Assembly (NCBI GenBank): GCA_002440235.1
Contig: DJRZ01000022.1
Span: 1-30,795 of the forward strand
Source: Alphaproteobacteria bacterium UBA6347
GTDB taxonomy: Bacteria > Pseudomonadota > Alphaproteobacteria > CAAGCB01 > CAG-977
DNA: 30,795 nt
Reading direction: 5' to 3'
Shown: positions 7,249-15,048 of the stretch, piece by piece
How positions within the stretch are numbered: the stretch's first letter is position 1
How the letters are laid out: each line of letters starts with the position of its first letter
Position numbers and translations under genes: made by a program
The notes under the pieces: model-generated
Seen by the model: only the letters and a program-made list of their open reading frames with translations
The model's database searches: none
Told to the model about the DNA's origin: nothing

Positions 7249-7767
7249 TTATACTTTGACGACGCGATAGACTTTTTCATACAGCGCGGATTTTATTTTT
7301 TGAAACCGCTGTTCGTCCGCCGCCGCGCCCGAAGTCATCACGTGCATTTTCAGGGCTTTTTTGCCCGCGGCCATCGGCGGCTGTTCATAGGGATAGGTGT
7401 TCAGGAAAAAGCCGTTTCTTTCGTAAAAACCGATGCGGCGGCGCGTGATGCCGTTCACGGGCGGTTCGACTTCCAAACAAACGGGCTTTCCCAGACGTTC
7501 GATCAGATCGTTCAGCATTTTTTTGCCGACGCCGTTGTTGCGGCACGACGGGTTGACGGCGAAATGTTCAATATAGGCGAAATCGTCGAAACGCCACGTT
7601 GAAATGAACGCTTTGATATCCGCGCCGTCCTTTATGCCGTACACGGCGTAGTCGGGATCGGCGAACAAAGCCCGCTGCGCCGCGCGACCGCGGTGTTCGT
7701 CGGCGGGAAAGCTTTTTTCCATCAGGGAAAACAAAGCGTCGAAATCGTTTTGCGTCAGGCGTTGCAT
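7249..7767 (-). CDS. GNAT family N-acetyltransferase
   Basis: 172 residues. The acetyl-CoA-binding motif is VNPSCRNNGVGKKML (Q/RxxGxG type) around 79-93, preceded by the FAYIEHFAV strand and followed by CLEVEPPVNGITRRRIGFYERNGFF, the usual motif B with the Tyr used in acyl transfer. The substrate cannot be told from sequence. The ATG at 7767 (MQRLTQ) has AAAGGAGC in front; the longer open frame upstream runs into repeat sequence and has no such site. It is a single gene between the repeat tract and the accessory patch. Confidence 0.85.
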   Translation of the reverse strand: MQRLTQNDFDALFSLMEKSFPADEHRGRAAQRALFADPDYAVYGIKDGADIKAFISTWRFDDFAYIEHFAVNPSCRNNGVGKKMLNDLIERLGKPVCLEVEPPVNGITRRRIGFYERNGFFLNTYPYEQPPMAAGKKALKMHVMTSGAAADEQRFQKIKSALYEKVYRVVKV

Positions 7768-7812
7768 AAAAAAGCTCCTTTGAAAATTTTCCAAAGCATA
7801 CGCGCCGCCGCA

Positions 7813-7839
7813 TTTTCGCGCAAGCGTTCCGCGCGGAAA
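7813..7839. repeat. 27-base repeat downstream of SH3-like gene, copy 1
   Basis: Matches 8596-8622 at 26 of 27 positions in the same orientation. It contains the perfect palindrome TTCCGCGCGGAA. Both copies lie 20-56 bases after the stop of an SH3-like gene (reading the minus strand). Confidence 0.65.
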
Positions 7840-7894
7840 TGTCAAATATAACGCAAAACTTTGATGCTTCAGCTGGATAAATTTGACGTGACAT

Positions 7895-8413
7895 TTATTG
7901 GAAAAGCAATTCGGAAAGAAAGTCTGTCTTCATGTTGTGTCCTTTAAGCGGAAAAACACCGGTAACAAATTTTGAATTCACAAGAAGCATAAACGTATTT
8001 GGTTTAAATAGAGCAACCATAACCCCTTCCATTGTTTCTCTGTTTCCTTCAAAAAGAGACCACATCCCAACCATCTCAGAGAAAGCGTTATCCAAGGGGG
8101 TCCACCCTCCTTCACGTGTTTTTCCTGTTGCAAGATCGACGATTGGTTCAACTGCTTCAAAATACCCCCAGCGCGTTGTCCCAGAAAAAGTTACATCTCT
8201 GAGATAAAAATAAATCTTGCTGCCTTTTCTGGCAGGAGATGCTTGTAGTGTGATTCGTGAATCTTTATTCGGTTTTTCCCTTAAAACGGTTGTGTCCGAA
8301 TCTATATAACAAGGAATTCCTATAGTTAAGCACTTCTTCTTTATGACCTCTTGCGCCTGTAACGGTGTTGATAAGCATAAAAGCGCGATTGCGATTAAAA
8401 TTGTTTTTTTCAT
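7895..8413 (-). CDS. Secreted SH3-like protein, paralogue 1
   Basis: 172 residues. The signal peptide MKKTILIAIALLCLSTPLQA is nearly identical to that of the gene at 8642-9124. The mature protein begins with a Cys-containing stretch, then TTVLREKPNKDSRI, followed by IYFYLRD and RWGYFEAVEPIVDLATGKTREGGWTPL, the look of a bacterial SH3 domain that could bind wall peptide or another ligand. The C-terminal part diverges from the paralogue. It is 10 bases downstream of the chimeric small ORF, with AGGA as ribosome site. Codon use is AT-richer than in neighbouring housekeeping genes, which suggests acquisition. Function unknown. Confidence 0.75.
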   Translation of the reverse strand: MKKTILIAIALLCLSTPLQAQEVIKKKCLTIGIPCYIDSDTTVLREKPNKDSRITLQASPARKGSKIYFYLRDVTFSGTTRWGYFEAVEPIVDLATGKTREGGWTPLDNAFSEMVGMWSLFEGNRETMEGVMVALFKPNTFMLLVNSKFVTGVFPLKGHNMKTDFLSELLFQ

Positions 8414-8423
8414 TTTTGCAATC

Positions 8424-8606
8424 CTATTCCATTGCGTGATGACATTCGGGACATTCATCAACAGCCTCTTGCATGATCTCATCAACAAGTTCGTGAAATG
8501 CGGAATAAGAAATCGGAAGTTCGTTGCCGCAATCTTTTTTCAGCATATCTTTCAGCTTTTCAAAAAATCCGGCGGATTCGGGGATGTTGTCTGCGTTTTC
8601 GCGCAA
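8424..8606 (-). pseudogene. Chimera of dnaJ 3' end and small CPECHH gene
   Basis: The frame translates to about 60 residues. Residues 3-24 ([20 protein letters not shown]) copy the last residues of the DnaJ protein encoded at 9759-10925. From KKDCGNELPISYS to ECPECHHAME it copies the C-terminal 38 residues of the gene at 9135-9416. The join lies at an A-run (AAAAAAG on the minus strand, 8535-8541) that both parents share. There is no ATG and no ribosome site; TTG at 8606 is the only plausible start. It is most likely a non-functional remnant left by recombination, though it stays in frame and could give a short protein. Confidence 0.75.
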
Positions 8607-8622
8607 GCGTTCCGTGCGGAAA
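8596..8622. repeat. 27-base repeat downstream of SH3-like gene, copy 2
   Basis: 26 of 27 bases equal to 7813-7839. It abuts the dnaJ-derived segment, so it marks one border of the rearranged unit. Confidence 0.65.
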
Positions 8623-8641
8623 GATGTGATGTTCAGTCCTT

Positions 8642-9124
8642 TTATTTTTGTACTATATTTTCAGGACGCACAGGTAACATAACAATAGAATCTTTCGTGT
8701 CAATCCCATATATACGTGTATTTGGTTTACAAACCATAAATCCAACAGCCACTTCTTGTTTATCGTCTTTAATAACATCTGTGGCTGAATCTACATCGTG
8801 GAAAGCATTAGCCAAAGGTGCCCAGCCTCCCGCCATCATTTTTCCTGTTATCAGGTCAACGCTCGGTTCAACGGATTCAAAATATCCCCACCATTTTTCT
8901 TTAATCGGCATCCTTACTCTAAGATAATAATAAAGCCTATCGCTATCTCTGGCAGGGGATAGTTGTTGGACGATTGGTGAATCTTCGCTCGGCTCTTTTC
9001 TTAAAATAGTTGTATTTGACTTTATGTAGCATGGAGCATCCAGAATAAAACAAGGAAGATCCATTGCCTGTAACGGTGTTGATAAGCATAAAAGCGCGAT
9101 CGCGGTTAAAATCGTTTTTTTCAT
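8642..9124 (-). CDS. Secreted SH3-like protein, paralogue 2
   Basis: 160 residues. The signal peptide MKKTILTAIALLCLSTPLQA matches paralogue 1 in all but one position. The SH3-like core is TTILRKEPSEDSPIV, YYYLRV, WWGYFESVEPSVDLITGKMMAGGWAPLANAF. The C-terminus ends MLPVRPENIVQK. Two or three cysteines follow the signal peptide (CF, CY), perhaps a disulphide. It starts 10 bases after the small CPECHH gene, so the two form an operon. DNA around the start and signal peptide is almost identical to the first copy, while the rest has diverged, pointing to duplication followed by conversion or selection on the 5' part. Function unknown. Confidence 0.78.
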   Translation of the reverse strand: MKKTILTAIALLCLSTPLQAMDLPCFILDAPCYIKSNTTILRKEPSEDSPIVQQLSPARDSDRLYYYLRVRMPIKEKWWGYFESVEPSVDLITGKMMAGGWAPLANAFHDVDSATDVIKDDKQEVAVGFMVCKPNTRIYGIDTKDSIVMLPVRPENIVQK

Positions 9125-9134
9125 TTTTTCAATC

Positions 9135-9416
9135 CTATTCCATCGCGTGATGACATTCGGGACATTCATAAGGAGCGTCTTTCGTGATCTCATCAACAAG
9201 TTTATGAAAATCGGAATAAGAAATCGGAAGTTCGTTGCCGCAATCTTTTTTATACGCATCTGTTACCATGGCGTACAGGCTTTCTGTATCAAAACCGTTA
9301 TCTATCAGAACGTTTCCATGGATAGAACAGCTTCCAATAGCTCCAATCTGAAAAAGATAATCTTTAACCATTTCATAATGCGCCCCGTCCGGCATAAAAT
9401 CCTTAGTCTGGCTCAT
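9135..9416 (-). CDS. Small CPECHH-ending protein of unknown function
   Basis: 93 residues, unrecognised. No signal peptide. It starts MSQTKDFMPDGAHYEMVKDY and ends YECPECHHAME, with one CxxC plus two His that could bind zinc. Other cysteines occur in GSCSIHG and KKDCGNE. A strong AAAGGAGGGA ribosome site precedes the ATG, and a TTGACA promoter overlapped by inverted repeats lies upstream, facing the XRE regulator. The downstream partner is the secreted SH3-like protein. The truncated relative at 8424-8606 keeps only its last 38 residues. It could be an intracellular partner of the secreted protein, but nothing in the sequence proves it. Confidence 0.7.
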   Translation of the reverse strand: MSQTKDFMPDGAHYEMVKDYLFQIGAIGSCSIHGNVLIDNGFDTESLYAMVTDAYKKDCGNELPISYSDFHKLVDEITKDAPYECPECHHAME

Positions 9417-9430
9417 AGTTCCCTCCTTTG

Positions 9431-9470
9431 TAAAATATCCTAATTTGGGATATCCTATAACAGGATTTTA
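9431..9470. promoter_or_regulatory. Operator region with overlapping inverted repeats
   Basis: ATATCC (9435-9440) pairs with GGATAT (9448-9453), and ATCCT (9452-9456) with AGGAT (9462-9466); the whole block is bracketed by TAAAAT and ATTTTA. The half-sites overlap the minus-strand core promoter and lie between the regulator and the small gene, as expected for binding by the XRE protein. Confidence 0.55.
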
Positions 9471-9480
9471 TCCTTGTCAA
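9452..9480 (-). promoter_or_regulatory. Promoter of the small CPECHH/SH3-like operon
   Basis: Minus strand: TTGACA (9475-9480), 17-base spacer, TAGGAT (9452-9457), 35 bases before the ATG at 9416. The inverted repeats overlap it, so repression is likely. Confidence 0.55.
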
Positions 9481-9497
9481 CAGACGGGGATGAAAGC

Positions 9498-9731
9498 ATG
9501 ACGAAATCGGTTTTTACAGACCGCTATAAACTGTTTCTGAATTTGCTGGTGCAAGAACGGAAAGATCGCGGAATCACGCAGGTTTTACTGGCAAAACGGC
9601 TGAACAAGCCGCAATCGTATGTTTCCAAATACGAAAACGGCGAACGGCGGTTGGATGTCGTCGAATTTTTGGATATTGCGGCGTGTTTGGAATTGGACGC
9701 CGCGGCGTTTATTCAAAAACTGGCCGGATAA
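9498..9731 (+). CDS. XRE-family helix-turn-helix regulator
   Basis: 77 residues, single-domain Cro/cI-type DNA-binding protein. The helix-turn-helix is ITQVLLAKRLNKPQSYVSKYENGERRLDVVEFLDIAACL, with the typical QSYVSKYENGER recognition helix. The ATG at 9498 has GGGGA seven bases upstream and fits the fold; an in-frame TTG at 9474 would overlap the operator. It is divergent from the small CPECHH/SH3-like operon and probably controls that operon and itself through the repeats at 9431-9470. Confidence 0.88.
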   Translation: MTKSVFTDRYKLFLNLLVQERKDRGITQVLLAKRLNKPQSYVSKYENGERRLDVVEFLDIAACLELDAAAFIQKLAG

Positions 9732-9743
9732 GGGCGGATTTTC

Positions 9744-9773
9744 AAAAGCGGCGGTTTTTCATCCCGCTTTTTT
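9744..9773. terminator. Bidirectional terminator between XRE gene and dnaJ
   Basis: AAAAGCGG and CCGCTTTT pair around a 12-base loop, with T tract on the right and A/T on the left. It overlaps the last codons of dnaJ and the A-run that served as the chimera junction. Confidence 0.6.
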
Positions 9774-10925
9774 CAGCATGTCTTTCAGTTTTTCGAAAAA
9801 TCCGGCGGATTCCGGGTTGTTATCCGCGCTTTCCGTGTCAAACTGTTTCAGCAGTTCCTTTTGTTTTGCGGTCAGCTTTGTCGGGGTTTCGACCTTGAAT
9901 CGCACAAACAGATCGCCGACGCTTTTGCTTTGCAGGACGGACATTCCCTTTTTGCGCAGACGGACTTCTTCGCCCGTTTGCGTTCCGGCGGAAACGGTGA
10001 CTTTTTCCTTTGTGCCGTCGATGCAGGGGATTTCGATCGTTCCGCCCAGCGCGGCCGTCGTCATCGACACCGGAATGTCGCAATGCAGATCCGCCCCGTC
10101 GCGTTTGAAAATCGGGTGCGGTTTGACGTGGACGAAGATGTACAGATCCCCGTTCGGTCCGCCGTTCGCGCCGGCTTCGCCCTGACCGGACAGACGCATC
10201 CGGTTGTCGGAATCAATGCCCGCCGGAATGTTGATTTCCAGCGTTTTTTTCTGCGAAACCTTGCCCGTTCCCTTGCATTTTTTGCACGGGTTTTTAATGA
10301 CTTGCCCCGTTCCGTGACAGGTCGGGCAAGGGCGTTCTTCGATAAAGAATCCGGCCTGCCGCCGCACGCGTCCCGTGCCGTGGCACATGTCGCAGGTTTC
10401 GGCTTTCGATCCTTTTTCCGCGCCCGTGCCGCCGCATTCGTCGCATTGGACGGCGGTCTGGATTTCGATTTCCTTTTTCAATCCGGAAAAAGCCTCTTCC
10501 AGCGAAATTTCCAGATCGTAGCGGATATCCGCCCCGCGCCGTCCGGCCGATTGCTGCGCGCGCCCGCGTCCGGCCGCGCCGCCCATGAATTCGTTGAAGA
10601 TATCTTCGAAAATGCTGCCGAAGCCGCCGGCGTTTCCGCCGCCGAATCCGAAATTGAACCCGCCGAATCCGCCGCCGAACCCTCCGGCGCCCGCGCCCTG
10701 AGAAAATGCGGCGTGGCCGTACCGGTCGTAGGCGGCGCGTTTCTGGCCGTCTTTCAAGATTTCATAAGCTTCCGTGACCTCTTTGAATTTCAGCTCGGCA
10801 TCCTTGTCCCCCGGATTGCGGTCGGGGTGGTATTTCATCGCCAAAGCGCGGTACGCTTTTTTGATTTCAACGTCGGTCGCCGTTTTTTCGACACCCAGAA
10901 GTTCATAATAATCTTGCTTGGCCAT
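9759..10925 (-). CDS. dnaJ: DnaJ co-chaperone (Hsp40)
   Basis: 388 residues. DnaJ delivers unfolded clients to DnaK and stimulates its ATPase. The J domain covers 1-70 with HPD at 33-35. A Gly/Phe-rich region follows (about 77-125), then the zinc domain with four CxxCxGxG repeats starting at C161, C178, C200 and C214, then the substrate-binding C-terminal part. All eight zinc ligands are present, so this is a full type I DnaJ. The start [12 protein letters not shown] matches the family; an upstream in-frame ATG would add six residues. It lies downstream of dnaK in the same direction with a hairpin between. Its last 20 or so codons are duplicated in the chimera at 8424-8606. Confidence 0.97.
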   Translation of the reverse strand: MAKQDYYELLGVEKTATDVEIKKAYRALAMKYHPDRNPGDKDAELKFKEVTEAYEILKDGQKRAAYDRYGHAAFSQGAGAGGFGGGFGGFNFGFGGGNAGGFGSIFEDIFNEFMGGAAGRGRAQQSAGRRGADIRYDLEISLEEAFSGLKKEIEIQTAVQCDECGGTGAEKGSKAETCDMCHGTGRVRRQAGFFIEERPCPTCHGTGQVIKNPCKKCKGTGKVSQKKTLEINIPAGIDSDNRMRLSGQGEAGANGGPNGDLYIFVHVKPHPIFKRDGADLHCDIPVSMTTAALGGTIEIPCIDGTKEKVTVSAGTQTGEEVRLRKKGMSVLQSKSVGDLFVRFKVETPTKLTAKQKELLKQFDTESADNNPESAGFFEKLKDMLKKAG

Positions 10926-10951
10926 GATTTTTTCAGCTTTCAATCAAACAC

Positions 10952-10991
10952 GGAAAAACCGTTCGGAGGGCTTGACGCCTTCCGAACGGTT
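10952..10991 (-). terminator. Hairpin with T tract between dnaK and dnaJ
   Basis: Minus strand AACCGTTCGGAAGGC pairs with GCCCTCCGAACGGTT (14 of 15) around five bases, followed by TTTTCC. It probably ends part of the dnaK transcript and lowers dnaJ expression. Confidence 0.7.
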
Positions 10992-11006
10992 GTCATTTAC
11001 AAGGAA

Positions 11007-12920
11007 TCAGTCTTTTTTGACTTCTTCGAAATCGGCATCGACGACCCCTTCGTCGGGTTTGGATTCAGCCGAGGATTCGCCCGCGGAAGCCTGCGCGCCG
11101 GCCGAAGCGGCCTCTTGCTGCGCTTTGTACAGCGCTTCGCCGATCTTCATCGACGACTGCATCAACGCGTCGCATTTCGCGTTGATCGCCGCGACGTCGC
11201 CGGATTCCATGACACCCTGCAAAGCTTTGATGTCGGCTTCGACCTTTTCCTTGTCGGCGGCGGACACTTTGTCGCCCAGATCCTTCAAGTTCTTTTCGGT
11301 CGCGTGGATCAAGCTTTCGGCTTTGTTCTTGGCTTCAACGGCTTCTTTCTTCTTTTTGTCTTCGGAAGCGTGGGCTTCGGCGTCCTTGACCATCTTGTCG
11401 ATGTCGGCTTCGCTCAAACCGCCGGAAGATTGAATGCGGATCGTCTGTTCCTTGCCCGTAGCTTTATCCTTGGCGGACACGTTGACGATGCCGTTCGCGT
11501 CGATGTCGAACGTGACTTCGATTTGCGGCATGCCGCGCGGCGCGGCGGGAATGCCGACCAGATCGAACTGACCCAGCAGTTTGTTGTCGGCGGTCATTTC
11601 GCGTTCGCCCTGGAACACGCGGATTGTGACGGCGGTCTGTCCGTCTTCAGCGGTCGAGAACACCTGCGATTTGCGCGTCGGAATGGTCGTGTTGCGGTCG
11701 ATCAGACGCGTGAACACGCCGCCCAGCGTTTCAATACCCAGCGACAGCGGGGTCACGTCCAGCAACAGAACGTCTTTGACGTCGCCTTTCAAAACGCCGC
11801 CCTGAATCGCCGCGCCCAAAGCGACGACTTCGTCGGGGTTGACGCCCTTGTGCGGTTCGCGACCGAAGAATTCCTTGACGATTTCCTGAACCTTGGGCAT
11901 ACGGGTCATCCCGCCGACCAAGATCACTTCGTCAATGTCGGAAGCCTTCAATCCCGCGTCTTTCAACGCTTTTTCGCACGGGGCTTTGGTGCGTTCCAGC
12001 AAATCTTCAACCAGCGATTCCATTTTGGCGCGGGTCAGTTTGACGTTCAGGTGTTTTGGACCCGTTGCGTCCGCCGTGATGAACGGCAGGTTGATTTCGG
12101 TCTGCTGCGCCGAGGACAGTTCGATTTTGGCTTTTTCGGCGCCTTCTTTCAAACGTTGCAAAGCCAGTTTGTCCTTACGCAGGTCAATGCCCTGTTCTTT
12201 CTGGAATTCGTCGGCCAGATAGTTGATGATGCGCGCGTCGAAATCTTCGCCGCCCAGGAACGTGTCGCCGTTGGTGGCTTTGACTTCAAACACGCCGTCG
12301 CCGATTTCCAAAACGGAAACGTCGAACGTGCCGCCGCCCAAATCGTACACGACGATCGTGCCGTTGGCTTTTTTATCCAAACCGTAGGCCAGCGCGGCCG
12401 CCGTCGGTTCGTTGATGATGCGCAGGACTTCCAACCCCGCGATTTTGCCCGCATCCTTGGTCGCCTGACGCTGAGAGTCGTCGAAATAAGCCGGAACCGT
12501 AATGACGGCCTGCGTCACCGGTTCGCCCAAGAAAGCTTCGGCGTCTTCTTTCAATTTCTGCAAAATGAACGCGGAAACCTGACTGGGGGCGTATTTTTTA
12601 TCGTACGCTTCAACCCACGCGTCGCCGTTTTCACCGGCGATGATGTGATAGGGAACCAACGATTTCGCTTTTTCGACCTGTTTGTCGGTAAAGCGGCGGC
12701 CGATCAAACGTTTGATCGCGAAGAACGTGCCTTCGGGGTTGGTGACGGCCTGACGTTTGGCGGACTGGCCGACCAAGCGTTCTCCGCTTTGCGTGAAAGC
12801 GACCATTGACGGCGTTGTGCGGGCGCCTTCGGCGTTTTCGATCACGCGGGCGTCTTTACCGTCCATAATGGCGAAACAGGAATTTGTCGTTCCCAAGTCA
12901 ATACCAATTACTTTTCCCAT
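11007..12920 (-). CDS. dnaK: DnaK chaperone (Hsp70)
   Basis: 637 residues, the usual length. It is an ATP-driven chaperone for nascent and stress-denatured proteins. The N-terminal ATPase domain opens with [17 protein letters not shown]; later phosphate and adenosine motifs include [15 protein letters not shown] and [11 protein letters not shown]. The linker [16 protein letters not shown] leads to the substrate-binding domain and a charged lid ending EEVKKD. The ATG at 12920 matches the family start and has AGAGG in front. An alphaproteobacterial heat-shock promoter lies 56 bases upstream. grpE is not in the window. Confidence 0.98.
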   Translation of the reverse strand: MGKVIGIDLGTTNSCFAIMDGKDARVIENAEGARTTPSMVAFTQSGERLVGQSAKRQAVTNPEGTFFAIKRLIGRRFTDKQVEKAKSLVPYHIIAGENGDAWVEAYDKKYAPSQVSAFILQKLKEDAEAFLGEPVTQAVITVPAYFDDSQRQATKDAGKIAGLEVLRIINEPTAAALAYGLDKKANGTIVVYDLGGGTFDVSVLEIGDGVFEVKATNGDTFLGGEDFDARIINYLADEFQKEQGIDLRKDKLALQRLKEGAEKAKIELSSAQQTEINLPFITADATGPKHLNVKLTRAKMESLVEDLLERTKAPCEKALKDAGLKASDIDEVILVGGMTRMPKVQEIVKEFFGREPHKGVNPDEVVALGAAIQGGVLKGDVKDVLLLDVTPLSLGIETLGGVFTRLIDRNTTIPTRKSQVFSTAEDGQTAVTIRVFQGEREMTADNKLLGQFDLVGIPAAPRGMPQIEVTFDIDANGIVNVSAKDKATGKEQTIRIQSSGGLSEADIDKMVKDAEAHASEDKKKKEAVEAKNKAESLIHATEKNLKDLGDKVSAADKEKVEADIKALQGVMESGDVAAINAKCDALMQSSMKIGEALYKAQQEAASAGAQASAGESSAESKPDEGVVDADFEEVKKD

Positions 12921-12947
12921 AAATAAAACCTCTTTTCCTTGTAAACC

Positions 12948-12963
12948 CTGCCGCATGGCGGCA
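12948..12963 (-). other. Hairpin in the dnaK 5' leader
   Basis: TGCCGC / GCGGCA with a three-base loop lies between the heat-shock promoter and the dnaK ribosome site. It could stabilise the leader; a thermosensor role is not shown. Confidence 0.35.
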
Positions 12964-12975
12964 TTTCTCGAAACC

Positions 12976-13007
12976 CTTATATAGGCGGGGGGATTTTGTT
13001 TCGCAAG
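12976..13007 (-). promoter_or_regulatory. RpoH (sigma-32) heat-shock promoter of dnaK
   Basis: Minus strand CTTG (13004-13007), 18-base spacer, CCTATATAAG (12976-12985). This fits the published alphaproteobacterial heat-shock consensus CTTG-N17/18-CYTATnTnnG at every defined position. Confidence 0.75.
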
Positions 13008-13107
13008 GCGGTCGCGCGTTTTTTTTCATTTTTTTTTCGCAAGGGCTTTGCGCCCGCGCGCCCCGTATGTTAATAAAGAAGAAAAACGTCAACAACGGAA
13101 CGCGAAA

Positions 13108-14127
13108 ATGACAGAAAAACTCCGGCAAATCCTGAATGCGATCAAAGAATTTTCAATCAAAGCCCTCGACGGTGCCGCGCCGCTGGCGAAATCCGCCGCC
13201 GCCCGCGTTCCCGAACTGGCGGGACGGCTGTTTTCCTTCGCCGTCGAATGGTGGCGTTTCGGGGTGGGCGCGCTGTTCGCCGTGCTGGTGCTGTACTATC
13301 CCGCCGGGGCTTTCTTTTTCAACCGCATCGACGTGAATCCCGCGTTCAACGACGGATCCAAAGCCGCCGTCAAAACGGCTGACACGCTGGCGGCGCTGAT
13401 CGGACGCGAAGTCGACAAACACGCGTTCACGCCGAATCTGCCTTTTTTCTATCCCGCGGCGGTTTTGGACAACATGCCGGCGTACCAGACGGGCGTCATC
13501 GACGGCGCGCAAAAAATCGCGGCTGTTCTGGCGAAGCGCAATCCCGACGCCGCCGGTTTGCAAAAAGCCGCCGACGCGCTGGCTTATCCCGCGACGGTTT
13601 GGCATGTCGACGATTGGAAACCCGCCGTTTCGTCGGATAAGAAATACCGCGCCGCGGCGGCGGACATCGCGAAATACGCCGCGGACGCCGCGAACGGCGA
13701 TCAGGTTTTCGATAATTCTTCCGCGTCGCTCAAATCGTTCGCCGCGGTTCTCGCCGAACAGCTGAAATCCGATTCCGACACGCTGGCGGCGCAAATCGCC
13801 AAAGGGGAAAAACGCGTTTTGGACTGGTCGGCGGACACCGTTTTCTATACGGTCAAAGGACGCGCCTATGTCTGGTATCTGATCGCGCGCGATCTGCATT
13901 CCGATTTCGAAACGGCTTTTTTGCAGGCGGGCGTCCGGAAACATTGGGAAAAAGCCGTCGCCGCGCTGAAATCGGCGGTGCTGATGCAGCCGATGGTCGT
14001 CGTCAACGGATCGCCGGAAACGCAGTTCGCTCCGAACCATTTGCTGGGGCTGGGATTCTACCTGTCCCGCGCGGCGTTCGCCCTGAACGATTTGGAACAC
14101 GCCGTCGACGCGCAATCCGATGAATAA
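13108..14127 (+). CDS. DUF2333 family inner-membrane protein
   Basis: 339 residues. After a cytoplasmic N-terminus there is one membrane helix at about 50-71 (WWRFGVGALFAVLVLYYPAGAFFF). The remainder is periplasmic and shows the DUF2333 pattern: RAYVWYLIARDLHSDFE, HWEKAVAALKSAVLMQPMVVVNG and HLLGLGFYLSRAAFALNDLEHAV. The biochemical role of the family is unknown. It opens the envelope operon and overlaps the next gene by eight bases. The ATG at 13108 (MTEKLRQI) has only a weak GGAA site. The gene is divergent from dnaK. Confidence 0.82.
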   Translation: MTEKLRQILNAIKEFSIKALDGAAPLAKSAAARVPELAGRLFSFAVEWWRFGVGALFAVLVLYYPAGAFFFNRIDVNPAFNDGSKAAVKTADTLAALIGREVDKHAFTPNLPFFYPAAVLDNMPAYQTGVIDGAQKIAAVLAKRNPDAAGLQKAADALAYPATVWHVDDWKPAVSSDKKYRAAAADIAKYAADAANGDQVFDNSSASLKSFAAVLAEQLKSDSDTLAAQIAKGEKRVLDWSADTVFYTVKGRAYVWYLIARDLHSDFETAFLQAGVRKHWEKAVAALKSAVLMQPMVVVNGSPETQFAPNHLLGLGFYLSRAAFALNDLEHAVDAQSDE

Positions 14128-15040
14128 CGGGAAAAAGATTCTTGCCGCCGCCGTCCTTTCGGTCGTCGCCGTTTTTTGCTTTCTTGCGGGCGGGGACGGG
14201 GCGTCGGTCGACGTCAAAGACGACGGCGTCTACGTGTCGGACGCGAAAACGCCGGCGTTGCGGCGGGTGTTTGACCGCTACGGCTATGACCTGACTCGTC
14301 TGTTGGCGGAAAAAAAGCCCGCGCCGCGCCTGTTCGTTCAAAGTGTCCCGACCGATTTCAACCGCGAACGTTTCGACGAAATCAGACCGGCGCTGTTTTT
14401 CGAAATGATGCTGCCCGTCGTGCTGAAAGCGAACGCGGCTGTTTTGGAACAGCGCGCCGCGGTTTTGAAGCTGAAAAAAGAATTTGACGAAACGGGCGCG
14501 CTGACCGCGGACGCCCGCGCCGAACTGGACGGGTGGGTCGCGCGCTACGACGTCAAGCCGGCGGACGATCTGGGGACGCTGTTCGCCGCTTTGCTGACGC
14601 GCGCGGACGCGGTGCCGCCGACGATCATGATGACGATGGCGGCGCAGGATTCGGGATTCGCGACCAGCCGCTACGCCCGCGAACACAACGCTGTCTATCA
14701 TCAGCGCGACTGGGACGGCAACGGCGTCGTTCCGGACGAAGATCAAAAATACGGTCCGCAGTACCGCATCAAAACGTTCAAGACGCTGTACGACGCGGTC
14801 GAAAGCCAAATTCTTTATGTCAACACCAACGGTTATCTGGAAAGTTTCAGGGACGCGCGCGCCAGCTACCGCCGTTCGGGTAACACAATGTACGGGGGCG
14901 AGATAGCCCATTTGCTGTTGAATTTCCCCTACAAACCGTTCAAATATCCTGATATTATCAGACGGTTGATCGATCAATACGGCTTGTTGCGGGCGGATTT
15001 CGCCGTTCTGGACGACAAGCCGCCCGTTGCCGCAAAGTAA
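14120..15040 (+). CDS. Bax-like glucosaminidase-domain protein
   Basis: 306 residues. The N-terminal signal anchor is KKILAAAVLSVVAVFCFLAGG. The body resembles E. coli Bax: PRLFVQSVPTDFN, ALFFEMMLPVVLKANAAVLEQR and MAAQDSGFATSRYAREHNAVY. Members are putative peptidoglycan N-acetylglucosaminidases related to lytic enzymes. The usual AAxESxWGTSRFARE has Asp177 where the catalytic Glu normally stands, plus Phe and Ala for Trp and Gly. This may weaken or change activity. A DWDGNGVVPDED segment looks like a calcium-loop-type insertion. It overlaps the DUF2333 gene upstream and is eight bases from mlaE, so it belongs to the envelope operon. Confidence 0.82.
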   Translation: MNNGKKILAAAVLSVVAVFCFLAGGDGASVDVKDDGVYVSDAKTPALRRVFDRYGYDLTRLLAEKKPAPRLFVQSVPTDFNRERFDEIRPALFFEMMLPVVLKANAAVLEQRAAVLKLKKEFDETGALTADARAELDGWVARYDVKPADDLGTLFAALLTRADAVPPTIMMTMAAQDSGFATSRYAREHNAVYHQRDWDGNGVVPDEDQKYGPQYRIKTFKTLYDAVESQILYVNTNGYLESFRDARASYRRSGNTMYGGEIAHLLLNFPYKPFKYPDIIRRLIDQYGLLRADFAVLDDKPPVAAK

Positions 15041-15048
15041 GGAAAGCC

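Noticed and set aside
9861..12809. 982-residue open frame on the plus strand across dnaK and dnaJ
   Set aside because: It is antisense to two certain genes and owes its length to GC-rich codon bias; composition is Phe/Arg/Asp-rich and shows no family motif.
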